Source: Candidatus Villigracilis vicinus
GTDB lineage: Bacteria > Chloroflexota > Anaerolineae > Anaerolineales > Villigracilaceae
Direction of reading: 5' to 3'
Length of the DNA stretch: 64,000 nucleotides
Assembly: GCA_016721315.1 (NCBI GenBank)
Contig: JADKIL010000010.1
Span: forward strand, 1 to 64,000
Positions 48,878 to 57,964 of this stretch are shown piece after piece; the stretch's first letter is position 1; each line of letters begins with the position of its first letter. Below the pieces are notes generated by a model that was not told the DNA's origin, did not search any database, and was given only the letters and a program-made list of their open reading frames with translations. The position numbers and the translations under genes are program-made.

Positions 48878-49106
48878 GCGCATGGACTTTGGCATTCACG
48901 CCAAAGTTGACGAGGACAAGGGTTCTCCATTGCAAAATGGAGCCAACTACCTCCGCCTTTATTATGTGGGCGAGGCAGGAAAATCGAGAGTTCAGCGGAA
49001 GCCCTTCGGGTGGTGCCACCACCCGTCCATCTTTCCCTCCATAAGAAAATAGCTGTCCTACAAACCCTGCGGGTGACCGCGGGAGCAAAAGGCAGCGGGT
49101 GGCACA
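48878..49106 (+). ncRNA. glmS ribozyme (glucosamine-6-phosphate-activated)
   Basis: In front of glmS the sequence reads A|GCGC at 48877/48878, the conserved cleavage context. Then GGACT, the hairpin CTTTGGC / GCCAAAG and GTTGACGAGG (48906-48915), which are hallmarks of the glmS ribozyme core. Further on come AAATCGAG and CAGCGGAAGCCC, comparable to the core after the P2 region. Two extra hairpins lie between them (48925-48942 and 48950-48975). By family knowledge, glucosamine-6-phosphate triggers self-cleavage and mRNA decay. The 3' end of the fold is approximate. Confidence 0.85.
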
Positions 49107-49195
49107 TTGTATGGGTCGAACCAGCAGGCGTCGGTTAAGTAGGAGGCGCGCGGGTATCGATTCTCAAATCTACTTAAATTGGAGGAATCCCTATT

Positions 49196-51037
49196 ATGTG
49201 TGGAATCGTCGGTTATGTCGGTCCGAAGGATGCGACCCCGATCATCATCAACGGCTTGAAGCGCCTGGAATATCGCGGCTATGACTCCGCGGGCGTTGCC
49301 GTCATTAATAACGGTCAAATCGATGTGCGCCGTGACGCGGGCAAGTTGCAGCAACTGGTGGACCTGTTGGGCAAGTCGCCGTTGACGGGCGCGCCGGGCA
49401 TTGGGCATACACGCTGGGCAACCCATGGAGCGCCCTCGGCTCGCAATGCGCACCCGCATGTTGGCAACACCGGCAAGATGGTTGTGGTGCATAACGGCAT
49501 TGTGGAAAACTTTTTAGAGTTAAAAGAAGAACTTGGCGCAGAAGGCGTGATCTTTAACTCAGACACAGATACAGAAACCATTGTGCATCTTGCAGAGCAT
49601 AACAAGGCGGCTGGCATTTCTTTCGAGGAAGCCGCACGCCGCACCTTCAAGCAGATCGAAGGCGCGAATGTGGTGCTGCTGCTTTCCACCGATGAGCCGG
49701 ATAAGATCATCGCTGCGCGCATCGGGAATGCCGGTGGCATCGTTGTAGGCTTGGGCGAAGGGGAAAATTATCTCGCTTCGGATATCCCCGCCATTTTGGA
49801 ACACACCCGCCGCATGATCTTCCTCGAGTCGCGTCAGATGGTGGTTTTGACCAAAGACAGTTTTCGCATTGAAACCATTGACGGCGAGGAAGTGAAGCCG
49901 GAAATTCATACCATTGCGTTTGATGCCGTTTCTGCCGAGAAGGGCGAGTATCGTCACTTCATGCAGAAGGAAATTCATGAACAAGTCCGCGCGCTGACAG
50001 ATACCCTCGCCGGGCGCGTGGATTTCAAAGAAGGTCGCATCCGCCTGCCAGAGCTGAACCTGACGCCCGAACTGGCGAAGCGCATTCAGCGCATTTACAT
50101 CACCGCCTGCGGCACCGCCGCTTATGCGGGCATGGTCGGCAAGTATCTGATCGAAAAGATCGCGCGCATTCCCGTGGAAGTGGTCATCGGTTCTGAATTC
50201 CGTTACAGCGACCCGATCGTGGACGAGAACACCGTGGTGCTTGCCATTTCGCAGTCTGGCGAAACGGCAGATACGCTGGCAGCCATGGAAGAAGGACGCA
50301 AAAAGGGCGGCATTGTGTGGAGCATCGTCAACGCCATCGGGTCGCAAGCCATGCGTGTGGCGGATGGGTACATCTCGATGCAGACCGGACCTGAGATCGG
50401 TGTGGCGTCCACCAAGGCATTCACTGCGCCGCTGGTGGATCAATACATGCTGGCGATCCTATTGGCAGACCTGCGCGGGGTGATCGATGAAAAGACCCGC
50501 CGCGAACTCGTCTCTGACCTGCGCCTCGTGCCCGACCTGGCAGGTCGCGTGATGGACAGCGAAGCCGATGTGGAAAAAGTGGCGCACGCGCTCAAGGATA
50601 TTAAAGGCTGTTTGTATCTCGGGCGCGGCATCAACATGCCGATCGCTTATGAAGGCGCGTTGAAGCTCAAGGAAATTTCCTACATCCATGCTGAGGGCTA
50701 CCCGGCAGGTGAAATGAAGCACGGTCCGATCGCATTGATCGATGAAGAAATGCCGGTGTTGTGCATTACGCCCAAAGACCCCTGGCACGAGAAGATGATC
50801 TCGCAGATCCAGCAGGCGAAGGCGCGCGGCGGCATGGTCATCGCCGTTGCCACCGAAGGCGATGACCTCGTGAAAAACATGGCAGACCATGTGCTGTGGG
50901 TGCCCGAAGCGCCGTGGATGCTTTCACCCATCATCACCGTCCTGCCGCTGCAAATGCTGGCGTATCACATCGCCACGATCCGCGGGCTGGACGTGGATCA
51001 GCCAAGAAACCTGGCAAAAAGCGTAACCGTGGAATAA
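49196..51037 (+). CDS. glmS: Glutamine-fructose-6-phosphate aminotransferase
   Basis: 613 residues. The N-terminal glutaminase starts MCGIVGYVG with catalytic Cys as residue 2, and GHTRWATHGAPS near residue 72. C-terminal SIS sugar-isomerase domains follow (ITACGTAAYAGM; ISQSGETADTLAAM; ending LDVDQPRNLAKSVTVE). It makes glucosamine-6-phosphate for cell-wall precursors, shared with the MurA pathway. GGAGG precedes the ATG. The ribozyme upstream should give product feedback. Confidence 0.97.
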   Translation: MCGIVGYVGPKDATPIIINGLKRLEYRGYDSAGVAVINNGQIDVRRDAGKLQQLVDLLGKSPLTGAPGIGHTRWATHGAPSARNAHPHVGNTGKMVVVHNGIVENFLELKEELGAEGVIFNSDTDTETIVHLAEHNKAAGISFEEAARRTFKQIEGANVVLLLSTDEPDKIIAARIGNAGGIVVGLGEGENYLASDIPAILEHTRRMIFLESRQMVVLTKDSFRIETIDGEEVKPEIHTIAFDAVSAEKGEYRHFMQKEIHEQVRALTDTLAGRVDFKEGRIRLPELNLTPELAKRIQRIYITACGTAAYAGMVGKYLIEKIARIPVEVVIGSEFRYSDPIVDENTVVLAISQSGETADTLAAMEEGRKKGGIVWSIVNAIGSQAMRVADGYISMQTGPEIGVASTKAFTAPLVDQYMLAILLADLRGVIDEKTRRELVSDLRLVPDLAGRVMDSEADVEKVAHALKDIKGCLYLGRGINMPIAYEGALKLKEISYIHAEGYPAGEMKHGPIALIDEEMPVLCITPKDPWHEKMISQIQQAKARGGMVIAVATEGDDLVKNMADHVLWVPEAPWMLSPIITVLPLQMLAYHIATIRGLDVDQPRNLAKSVTVE

Positions 51038-51045
51038 AAACAAAA

Positions 51046-51076
51046 AAAATCCCCTCGAGTCATCGAGGGGATTTTT
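51046..51076 (+). terminator. Terminator of glmS
   Basis: AAAATCCCCTCGA / TCGAGGGGATTTT with a GTCA loop and T-run. Confidence 0.92.
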
Positions 51077-51177
51077 TATAAGATCTTATTGATTCTTGAC
51101 CAATCTTTATCCTGCATTCAAGGGAAAGCATGCGAGAAGCGGGTAAAATAAGCGGCAATTCACATTTGGAGTTTGAT

Positions 51178-51612
51178 ATGCGACCAGACTGGGACTCGTA
51201 CTTTTTGAAGATCGCTTATGCTGTATCGGAACGCAGTACCTGCGACCGTGCCTTTGTGGGCTGTGTGCTCGTGCGCGAAAAACGCATTTTGACCACCGGC
51301 TTCAACGGCTCACCCGCCGGGCAGGGACATTGCGACGAGATCGGGCACCTGATGGTGGAGGGGCATTGTGTGCGCACCATTCACGCCGAGACCAACGCCA
51401 TCATTCAGGCGGCGCTGCATGGTGTTTCAACCAAGGGCGCAACTTGTTATGTCACACACCTGCCGTGCATCAACTGCACCAAGGCACTCATCAACGCAGG
51501 CATCACACGTATTGTTTACAGTGTGGCATATCGCAGTGACGAGAACGCCATCAATTTTCTGAATGCCGCCAATATCGAAGTGGTCTACAAAGAATTTACC
51601 CCGCCTGCTTAA
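51178..51612 (+). CDS. dCMP deaminase-like protein (ComEB family)
   Basis: About 144 residues: zinc-binding TIHAETNAI and LPCINCTKALI, and FVGCVLVREKRILTTGFNGSP near residue 22, as in deoxycytidylate deaminases. It converts dCMP to dUMP for thymidylate synthesis. ATG 51178 (MRPDWDSYF) follows GGAG; the upstream Met at 51130 lacks a ribosome site. Confidence 0.9.
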   Translation: MRPDWDSYFLKIAYAVSERSTCDRAFVGCVLVREKRILTTGFNGSPAGQGHCDEIGHLMVEGHCVRTIHAETNAIIQAALHGVSTKGATCYVTHLPCINCTKALINAGITRIVYSVAYRSDENAINFLNAANIEVVYKEFTPPA

Positions 51613-51616
51613 ATCT

Positions 51617-52141
51617 TCAGCCGGTCAACTCATACGATAAGACCGCGCGTACGATCGTGGTCTCAGTAAAATAGACCCGGCATGTGCGTCCATCCGGGAA
51701 ATAATGGCTCATATCAACACCAAACTTAAACTTGGTCCTGCCAACAAAAACATAGTAGGTGGTGCCAACACGCGAATGCTCCTCATCCAGACGGATGATG
51801 CCCTCGGCGGTTTTCAAGACCGGGTTGGAGATCTTAACCGCTCTACGCCTGGTAAAAATGGCGCTTAACCCATAAATTCCCAAAACGACGGGGAATGTTG
51901 CACATAACACGATCGCAATCGTCGGGTCTGCCAAAAAGGCGCGCCGTGTGCTTTCGTTGGAAAGATTCATTGCCAGGATCAAGCCTGCTCCCAACAGCAA
52001 AAAGAAAATGATGACGGGCCAGCCGCCGCGGTGCGAGGCAACCAATCCCCTGGCGAAACTTTCAAGCCATGCTTGTTGAGCGGGAGTCACAGATCCGCGC
52101 TGATTCGAACGCAGGTCGTCTTCGGTAAATTCATATAACAT
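51617..52141 (-). CDS. Membrane protein of unknown function
   Basis: 174 residues with two membrane helices (GGWPVIIFFLLLGAGLILAM; IAIVLCATFPVVLGIYGLSA) flanked by a helical N-terminus and a beta-rich soluble C-terminus. No family recognised. It starts 7 bp after the regulator gene, so it may be its co-transcribed target. Confidence 0.7.
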   Translation of the reverse strand: MLYEFTEDDLRSNQRGSVTPAQQAWLESFARGLVASHRGGWPVIIFFLLLGAGLILAMNLSNESTRRAFLADPTIAIVLCATFPVVLGIYGLSAIFTRRRAVKISNPVLKTAEGIIRLDEEHSRVGTTYYVFVGRTKFKFGVDMSHYFPDGRTCRVYFTETTIVRAVLSYELTG

Positions 52142-52148
52142 ACAGGCA

Positions 52149-52733
52149 TCATCCGATCTGAAAAATAAAGGGGCACATGCCTTTGGTTGGGGTCTCGGTC
52201 TTTTTCAGGGGCGAAACATCCCGTGCCAGAGCGTTCTTCAACAAGGCTGCGTCCATTGTACAGATTTCGGGGTGAGCATCAATCACCCGTGCGTACGGGC
52301 AGTGCCCCAACAGCACCCGCGGACCGCCCGCACCCGCCTCCCATTTTGCCTGATAGTGCATCTCGTTTAATTTTTCGACAAGCAACGCCAGGCGTCGATT
52401 CATGGAAAGACCGGCAAAAGCACCATCATCCAGAACGAGACGAGCCACCGCCTCCATCTTTAACGTTGAGCCTGCTTGTGTCAGTACAGCTTGAACCAAC
52501 ACCGAGAGGTTATCTCCCAATGCCGCTTCGGACAGTGAATACACTTTCTCGGGTCTGCCCCTGCCCTCGCGGTTGTGAACGGCGGTCATCTCCACGCGCC
52601 CGTCTGAACACAACACTGACAAGTGGTGGCGCACATTCGGCGCGGACAGTTTCAAGGCGCGGGCGATCTCGCGGGCGGAAGCGGAGCGAGCCTTTTTGAG
52701 GTGAGAGAGGATTTTTTGGCGGGAAGTCGTCAT
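52149..52733 (-). CDS. ArsR/COG2345-type transcriptional regulator with Cys motif
   Basis: 194 residues. Winged helix (SASAREIARALKLSAPNVRHHL, then a wing with NREGRGRPEKVYSL) at the N-terminus. The C-terminal half has GHCPYARVIDAHPEICTMDAAL and a last Cys in GMCPFIF, like the COG2345/SufR group in which Cys residues may hold an Fe-S cluster or metal. Probably senses iron or redox state. It lies divergent to the DUF2834-iscX-nuo genes. Confidence 0.8.
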   Translation of the reverse strand: MTTSRQKILSHLKKARSASAREIARALKLSAPNVRHHLSVLCSDGRVEMTAVHNREGRGRPEKVYSLSEAALGDNLSVLVQAVLTQAGSTLKMEAVARLVLDDGAFAGLSMNRRLALLVEKLNEMHYQAKWEAGAGGPRVLLGHCPYARVIDAHPEICTMDAALLKNALARDVSPLKKTETPTKGMCPFIFQIG

Positions 52734-52945
52734 AATTGCCTATGCGCAAAGCGTCAGAGTAGAAAATTTTCAGAAACTGGACCAAGCCCAAATTAAGCGC
52801 GATGCGGGCACCGTCCTGTGGATGTCATTCGTTGGGAGTGATTATATTCACTTTCTTATTTATGTAAATATATTTTTGCATAATTCAATTGACGGTTTTC
52901 CTTCCGCTAGCTATAATTCAAATCATTGTGAAGGAAAACACCACT

Positions 52946-53260
52946 GTGAAAAAGAACATCTATCTAATTCTCACTGTAATTGGTTTTGTCCTTCCTTATT
53001 ATTTCATCTTCAAATTTTATACAGCCAACGAAATGAGCACGACCGCAGCTCTTGCGCAGTTGACTGCTCTGGATTGGGGCGCATTACTCGCCGCCGACCT
53101 GACCATTTCCGTCTTCGCGGCATGGACCTTCTTTTACAACGAAGCCAAACGCTTGCAGATGAAGTATTGGTGGGCATACCCACTGGTGACCTTGATGGTC
53201 GGGCTTTCATTTGCATTGCCGCTCTTTCTTTATTTTCGTGAACGACAACTTGAACAATGA
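52946..53260 (+). CDS. DUF2834-like membrane protein
   Basis: About 104 residues, three predicted helices (NIYLILTVIGFVLPYYFI; LLAADLTISVFAAWTFFY; YPLVTLMVGLSFALPLFLY). GTG 52946 is the preferred start, with AAGGAA about 10 nt upstream; ATG 52889 gives a poorer extension. Its stop overlaps the iscX start (ATGA). Function unknown. Confidence 0.75.
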   Translation: MKKNIYLILTVIGFVLPYYFIFKFYTANEMSTTAALAQLTALDWGALLAADLTISVFAAWTFFYNEAKRLQMKYWWAYPLVTLMVGLSFALPLFLYFRERQLEQ

Positions 53261-53469
53261 GCCTGCACTGGGACGCCACATTCGCCATTGCAATGGAGCT
53301 ACGTCGCACACATACTCATGTGAACATCGAAGAAGTAACCCTGCAACAGATATTAGACTGGACGCTTGCACTTTCGGAATTTGAGGATGATCCCGCGCTC
53401 GTGAACGACGACATCCTATACGCGATATACCAAGACTGGTACGAGGAGCACATCCATGGAAGAAAATAA
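53257..53469 (+). CDS. IscX-like iron-sulfur assembly adaptor
   Basis: 70 residues. [13 protein letters not shown] at the start and [18 protein letters not shown] near the end line up with IscX (in E. coli WTDSREIGEAL and FDDDPQASNEKILEAI, recalled from memory). IscX binds the cysteine desulfurase IscS and tunes Fe-S assembly. It overlaps the upstream stop by 4 bp and its 3' end overlaps nuoB by 14 bp, so it is translationally coupled to a complex I gene rich in Fe-S clusters. Confidence 0.8.
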   Translation: MSLHWDATFAIAMELRRTHTHVNIEEVTLQQILDWTLALSEFEDDPALVNDDILYAIYQDWYEEHIHGRK

Positions 53470-54097
53470 ATACGAAGGCTTGAACCTGCCGAACTACAAC
53501 ATCCCGGAGGATATTCAGAACGTGGTTTCGATCACCACGCTCGACCGCCTCTACAACTGGGGACGCCGCTGGTCGGTGTGGCCCCTGATGTTCGGTCTGG
53601 CATGCTGCGCGATCGAAATGATCGCCGCGCAAACCGCACGCTACGATATGGCACGCTTCGGTATGGAAGTGATGCGCCCCACCCCGCGTCAGGCAGATAT
53701 GATGCTGGTCTCGGGCACCGTCACCAAGAAAATGCTGCCGTCCATCATCCGCTTATACAACCAGATGCCTGAGCCGAAATATGTGGTGGCAATGGGCGCT
53801 TGCGCTTCCAGCGGCGGACCTTTCAAAGAAGGCTATAACGTTGTCGCAGGAATCGACAAGTTCCTGCCCGTGGATGTCTACATCCCCGGCTGCCCGCCCA
53901 CCCCACAGGCATTGATCGCAGGCATGATCAAATTGCAAGAGAAGATCGATAATCAATCCATCAAGAAAGTGCGCTGGTATGAAAAGGGCAAGGTTGACTC
54001 CAACTATGTGCCCATGCCCATCCTCGGACCGGATCTGATCGACGTACGCCGCGCTGAAGAAATTGTGGCTGCTGCCGCGAAAAAGGAAGGTGCATAA
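53456..54097 (+). CDS. nuoB: NADH-quinone oxidoreductase subunit B
   Basis: 213 residues. [10 protein letters not shown] (adjacent cysteines), MGACASSGG and [10 protein letters not shown] provide the four Cys ligands of the N2 4Fe-4S cluster at the quinone end of complex I. It overlaps the iscX-like gene, and its last base is the first base of nuoCD. Confidence 0.97.
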   Translation: MEENKYEGLNLPNYNIPEDIQNVVSITTLDRLYNWGRRWSVWPLMFGLACCAIEMIAAQTARYDMARFGMEVMRPTPRQADMMLVSGTVTKKMLPSIIRLYNQMPEPKYVVAMGACASSGGPFKEGYNVVAGIDKFLPVDVYIPGCPPTPQALIAGMIKLQEKIDNQSIKKVRWYEKGKVDSNYVPMPILGPDLIDVRRAEEIVAAAAKKEGA

Positions 54098-55872
54098 TGG
54101 CTACTCCCGCCTCCACTACAACCCTGGACGCTTCGGCTCAACTCAGCGCAAGCCTGGTCGCACGCTTCCCAGACTCTGTCAGCGCCGACGCACGCCCCGG
54201 GTTCTCGGGCATTATCATCAAAAAAGAAAACCTCGTGGAAGTTGCCACCGCCCTGCGCGATGAATTTGGCTTCGACCTGCTCTCCTCTGTGACCGGCGTG
54301 GACTATATCGCCGAGAACAAAATGGAAGTGGTCTATCATGCCCACCGCACCACAGGCGGACCCGGCTTGGTCTTCAAGGTGCAAGCAGACCGCGTTGACC
54401 CTGTCGAAGTACCGTCGCTCATTAATATATGGGCTGGTGCAGATTTCCAGGAACGCGAAGCCTGGGATCTTCTGGGCATCAAGTTCACCGGACACCCCGA
54501 CCTGCGCCGCATTCTGATGTGGGAAGGCTTTGAGGGTCACCCCCTGCGCAAAGATTATAAAGAAGCCTTCTTTGAAGAAGAAGTGAAGCCGTATAAGAGC
54601 CGCTGGCCCGAAGGCAAGCACACCTATGCGGAATTCAAGAATCCCTACCGCGATAACATCAAGCTGCCGGAAAACTTCCAGCTCGATAATTACCAGCCGC
54701 AGAACGAAGACCAGCTTTACTTCTCGCTCGAACGCTCCAGCTTGAAGAATGATGCCGGGCGCGAAAAAGAAATGGGCGACCATATGGTCGTCAATATGGG
54801 TCCGCATCACCCCTCTACACACGGCGTATTGCGCGTGGCTGTGGAGCTCAACGGCGAAACCATCACCAGCCTCAAACCGGTCATGGGATACCTGCACCGC
54901 AACCACGACAAGATCGGCGAACGCAACACCTTCCTGCAGATCATGCCGTACACCGACCGCCTCGATTACTTCAACTCGATGGCGAACAATTTCGGCTATG
55001 CAGTGACCGTTGAAAAATTGATGAAGATCCCCGTCGCCGAACGCGCGGAATACATCCGCGTGATCATGGCGGAGTTGAGCCGTATTCAGAACCACCTCAT
55101 CTTCGTCGGCATGCTCATCAACGACATGGGCTCGATGTACACGCCTTCGCTGTACGCCTTTGAGGAACGCGAGTTGATCCTGGATATCTTCGAAGCCGTA
55201 TCGGGTGCGCGCATGATGTGCAACTACTTCCGCTTTGGCGGCGTGGTGCGCGATATTCCTGAAGATGCCATGCAGAAGATCAAGGATCTGGTCTTTGAAC
55301 GCCTGCCCGCCAAGACCGACGAAATGGAACGCTTCCTCAATGAGAACGAAGTACTTGTTGCCCGTCTGAAAGACATTCATGTCTTGAACGCGGAAGAAGC
55401 CATTCAACACTCGGTGACGGGACCGTGTCTCCGTGCTGCGGGTGTGCCGTATGACCTGCGCCGCGCCGACCCGTACTCGGTGTATGACCGCTTCGATTTC
55501 GACGTGGCTGTGCGCTACAACGGCGATATGCTCGACAACTACCTGATCCGCTTCGATGAAATTCGCCAGTCGCTGCGCATTCTGGAGCAGGCACTTAAAC
55601 AGATCCCCGGCGGACCGATCAACTCACAGAAGCCGCAGTATCAGGTTCGCGTTCCGGCGGGCGAGGCGTATGGTCGCATCGAATCCCCGAAGGGTGAACT
55701 TGCCTTCTACGTCGTCTCGAACGGCAAGCCGAATCCGTATCGCTATCACGTCCGCGCGCCTTCCTTCGTCAACCTGACCGCTGTTGAAACGATGTGCAAA
55801 GGCGTCAAGATCGCTGACTTCGTTGTCCTGCTCGCGATGCTCGACATCGTGATGGGCGAAGTGGATAGATAA
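54097..55872 (+). CDS. nuoCD: NADH-quinone oxidoreductase subunit C/D fusion
   Basis: 591 residues. Residues 1-200 are NuoC-like ([14 protein letters not shown] region, [40 protein letters not shown]). Residues from about 215 are NuoD ([41 protein letters not shown]-like region absent). The C and D subunits are fused as in E. coli and some other bacteria. The start overlaps the nuoB stop by one base. The repeat R2 follows before nuoI. Confidence 0.95.
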   Translation: MATPASTTTLDASAQLSASLVARFPDSVSADARPGFSGIIIKKENLVEVATALRDEFGFDLLSSVTGVDYIAENKMEVVYHAHRTTGGPGLVFKVQADRVDPVEVPSLINIWAGADFQEREAWDLLGIKFTGHPDLRRILMWEGFEGHPLRKDYKEAFFEEEVKPYKSRWPEGKHTYAEFKNPYRDNIKLPENFQLDNYQPQNEDQLYFSLERSSLKNDAGREKEMGDHMVVNMGPHHPSTHGVLRVAVELNGETITSLKPVMGYLHRNHDKIGERNTFLQIMPYTDRLDYFNSMANNFGYAVTVEKLMKIPVAERAEYIRVIMAELSRIQNHLIFVGMLINDMGSMYTPSLYAFEERELILDIFEAVSGARMMCNYFRFGGVVRDIPEDAMQKIKDLVFERLPAKTDEMERFLNENEVLVARLKDIHVLNAEEAIQHSVTGPCLRAAGVPYDLRRADPYSVYDRFDFDVAVRYNGDMLDNYLIRFDEIRQSLRILEQALKQIPGGPINSQKPQYQVRVPAGEAYGRIESPKGELAFYVVSNGKPNPYRYHVRAPSFVNLTAVETMCKGVKIADFVVLLAMLDIVMGEVDR

Positions 55873-55879
55873 ATCTTTA

Positions 55880-56001
55880 CGTCATTGCGAGGAGGGCGCT
55901 CTTCCCGACGAAGCAATCTCTATACACAGTTGGAGATTGCTCACTGCACTGGCGTGCAGCGCAAGTGTCGGGCAAAGAACAAGAACGCCCTCGCAATGAC
56001 G
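55880..56001. repeat. MITE-like palindromic repeat R2
   Basis: 122 bp with the same terminal inverted repeats as R1 (CGTCATTGCGAG). It matches the reverse complement of R1 closely along its length and lies between nuoCD and nuoI. Confidence 0.85.
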
Positions 56002-56017
56002 AAATGGAGAAATACTT

Positions 56018-56641
56018 ATGTATGGAAAAGGCATATTAAAAGGATTAGGCGTTACCCTCAATCGCTTTTACGAAACGTATCTCGATGATATTTCGTGGTG
56101 GGTTCGCGGCAAGAAACGCTACAACACCACCGAAGGCATTGCGCACCGTTCCTCAAAAAATACGCGCGGTATCTTTACCGTGCAGTACCCCGAAGAACAG
56201 TTGATCCAACCGGAAGAATTCCGTTTTGTTCCCTTCCTTGTCCACGACGGGGATGACAAAAAGGATATCCGCTGTACTTCGTGCGGCATCTGCGCCAAGG
56301 TCTGCCCGCCGCAATGCATCTGGATCGTGCGCACGAATGACCCCAACACCGGCAAACCCGTGCCCCAGCCCGCCGAATTCTATATCGACATGGATATCTG
56401 CATGAACTGCGGTTTCTGCGCGGAATACTGCCCGTTCGATGCCATCAAGATGGACCACGATTTCGCCATCGCCTCCTATGAGCGCAACGTGTACAACCTC
56501 GAGAAATTGCTCAAGCCCGCCTCGTACTATGCGGAGATCCGCCCGCTGAACTACAACAAGGAAGAGGAAGCCCGCAAAGCCAAGGAAGCCGCGAAGGCTG
56601 CCAAGGCAGATGCTGCGGCAGCGGCTGCCCCGGCGGCGTAG
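56018..56641 (+). CDS. nuoI: NADH-quinone oxidoreductase subunit I
   Basis: 207 residues with two 4Fe-4S ferredoxin motifs, CTSCGICAKVCPPQC and CMNCGFCAEYCPF, plus an Ala/Lys-rich tail (EEARKAKEAAKAAKADAAAA) longer than usual. It carries clusters N6a/N6b in complex I. The window holds no nuoH, which often sits between D and I. Confidence 0.95.
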   Translation: MYGKGILKGLGVTLNRFYETYLDDISWWVRGKKRYNTTEGIAHRSSKNTRGIFTVQYPEEQLIQPEEFRFVPFLVHDGDDKKDIRCTSCGICAKVCPPQCIWIVRTNDPNTGKPVPQPAEFYIDMDICMNCGFCAEYCPFDAIKMDHDFAIASYERNVYNLEKLLKPASYYAEIRPLNYNKEEEARKAKEAAKAAKADAAAAAAPAA

Positions 56642-56652
56642 CTTACACTTTC

Positions 56653-56776
56653 CGTCATTGCGAGCCGCGCACTTGCTTTTGCGGCGAAGCAATCTCAAAC
56701 ATAATTCCGAGATTGCTTCGGGCGAAAACCATCGCCCTCGCAACGCTTGCACCAGCACGCAAGTGCAGGTGTGACG
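56653..56776. repeat. MITE-like palindromic repeat R3
   Basis: About 124 bp, starting CGTCATTGCGAG, with the inner GAAGCAATCTC / GAGATTGCTTC pair. The right end is altered (TGTGACG instead of CAATGACG). Related to R1 and R2. Confidence 0.75.
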
Positions 56777-56804
56777 AATTCATTTTATATAGGTAGAAAA
56801 CTAA

Positions 56805-57878
56805 ATGACCCCAACTAAAGAAGCAGTACTGCAAGCCCTCGGCACGGTTCAAGAACCGGATCTCGGACAGGACCTTGTGACCTTGAACATGATCCGCAAT
56901 TTAGAGGTCAGTGGAGACAAAGTCTCCTTTTCGGTGATGCTCACCACCCCTGCCTGCCCCTTGAAAGGCAAGATCGAAGCGGATTGCCGCAACGCGCTCA
57001 AAACCGTCGCCGGTGTGAAAACGGTTGACATTAAAATGGACTCGGATGTGCCCAACGACGGGCGCATGCGCGGACTGGTCAACACGCCCATCCGTAATGC
57101 CATTGCCATCGGCTCGGGCAAAGGCGGCGTTGGCAAATCGACCGTGTCGGTTAATGTGGCAGTGGCGCTGGCAAAGACTGGTGCGCGCGTCGGCTTGATG
57201 GATGCGGATATTTACGGACCCAACACCCCCACCATGCTTGGCGTGGAAAAACTACCGCCCCCGAACGGACCCCGCATCATCCCTGCTGAAGCGTATGGGC
57301 TGAAAATGGTTTCAATGGGCTTGCTGGTCAAACCCGGGCAACCCCTCATCTGGCGCGGACCGATGCTCAACTCTGCCATTCGTCAATTTTTGGGCGATGT
57401 GGAGTGGGGCGAACTGGATTACCTTATCGTTGACCTGCCCCCTGGCACCGGCGATGCGGCGCTTTCTCTGGCACAGGCTCTTCCGTTGAGTGGCGCTGTG
57501 ATCGTGACCCTGCCGCAACTGGTTTCCCTTGAAGATGCCGGGCGCGGACTTAACATGTTCAAGACCCTCGAAGTGCCCATCTTGGGCGTGGTTGAGAACA
57601 TGTCTTACCTCGAAATGCCAGACGGCTCCAAGATGGACCTATTCGGTTCAGGCGGCGGCGAGAAGCTGGCGCAAGCCACCGAGACGACCTTCCTGGGCGG
57701 CGTGCCGATCGACCAAAATGTGCGCATTGGCGGCGATACCGGCAAACCGATCGTGGATGCCTACCCCGACTCGCCGGTTGCCAAAGCATTCACAGATATT
57801 GCCATGAAGATCGCGCAGAAGGTTTCTGTAGCGGCGCTTGGGGCGAATAATTCCCTGCCGATCAATATCGTGGAGTAG
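56805..57878 (+). CDS. mrp: Mrp/NBP35-family P-loop ATPase (Fe-S carrier)
   Basis: 357 residues. An N-terminal MIP18/DUF59-type domain (about 1-90; LGTVQEPDLGQDLVTLNMIR) precedes the ATPase (GSGKGGVGKSTVSVNVAVAL, DADIYGPNTPTMLG, LIVDLPPGTGDAALSL). By family knowledge it carries and delivers Fe-S clusters. The CxxC that binds the cluster in many homologues is missing: ENMSYLEMPDGSKMDLFGSG has no Cys. Lies downstream of the nuo genes and repeat R3. Confidence 0.93.
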   Translation: MTPTKEAVLQALGTVQEPDLGQDLVTLNMIRNLEVSGDKVSFSVMLTTPACPLKGKIEADCRNALKTVAGVKTVDIKMDSDVPNDGRMRGLVNTPIRNAIAIGSGKGGVGKSTVSVNVAVALAKTGARVGLMDADIYGPNTPTMLGVEKLPPPNGPRIIPAEAYGLKMVSMGLLVKPGQPLIWRGPMLNSAIRQFLGDVEWGELDYLIVDLPPGTGDAALSLAQALPLSGAVIVTLPQLVSLEDAGRGLNMFKTLEVPILGVVENMSYLEMPDGSKMDLFGSGGGEKLAQATETTFLGGVPIDQNVRIGGDTGKPIVDAYPDSPVAKAFTDIAMKIAQKVSVAALGANNSLPINIVE

Positions 57879-57964
57879 TTTGTTCGTTAGATAGTTTGTT
57901 CGTTAAAGAGTCAGCCCTCGGGGAGTTCCCCCCTGGGGGCTGTTTTCATTCAGTGAGGTTTAAG

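Noticed and set aside
49559..50443. 294-codon minus-strand frame opposite glmS
   Set aside because: Mirror of a conserved enzyme and no motif of its own.
54004..55410. 468-codon minus-strand frame opposite nuoCD
   Set aside because: His-rich, unconserved shadow of nuoC/nuoD codon usage; overlapping genes on both strands are implausible.
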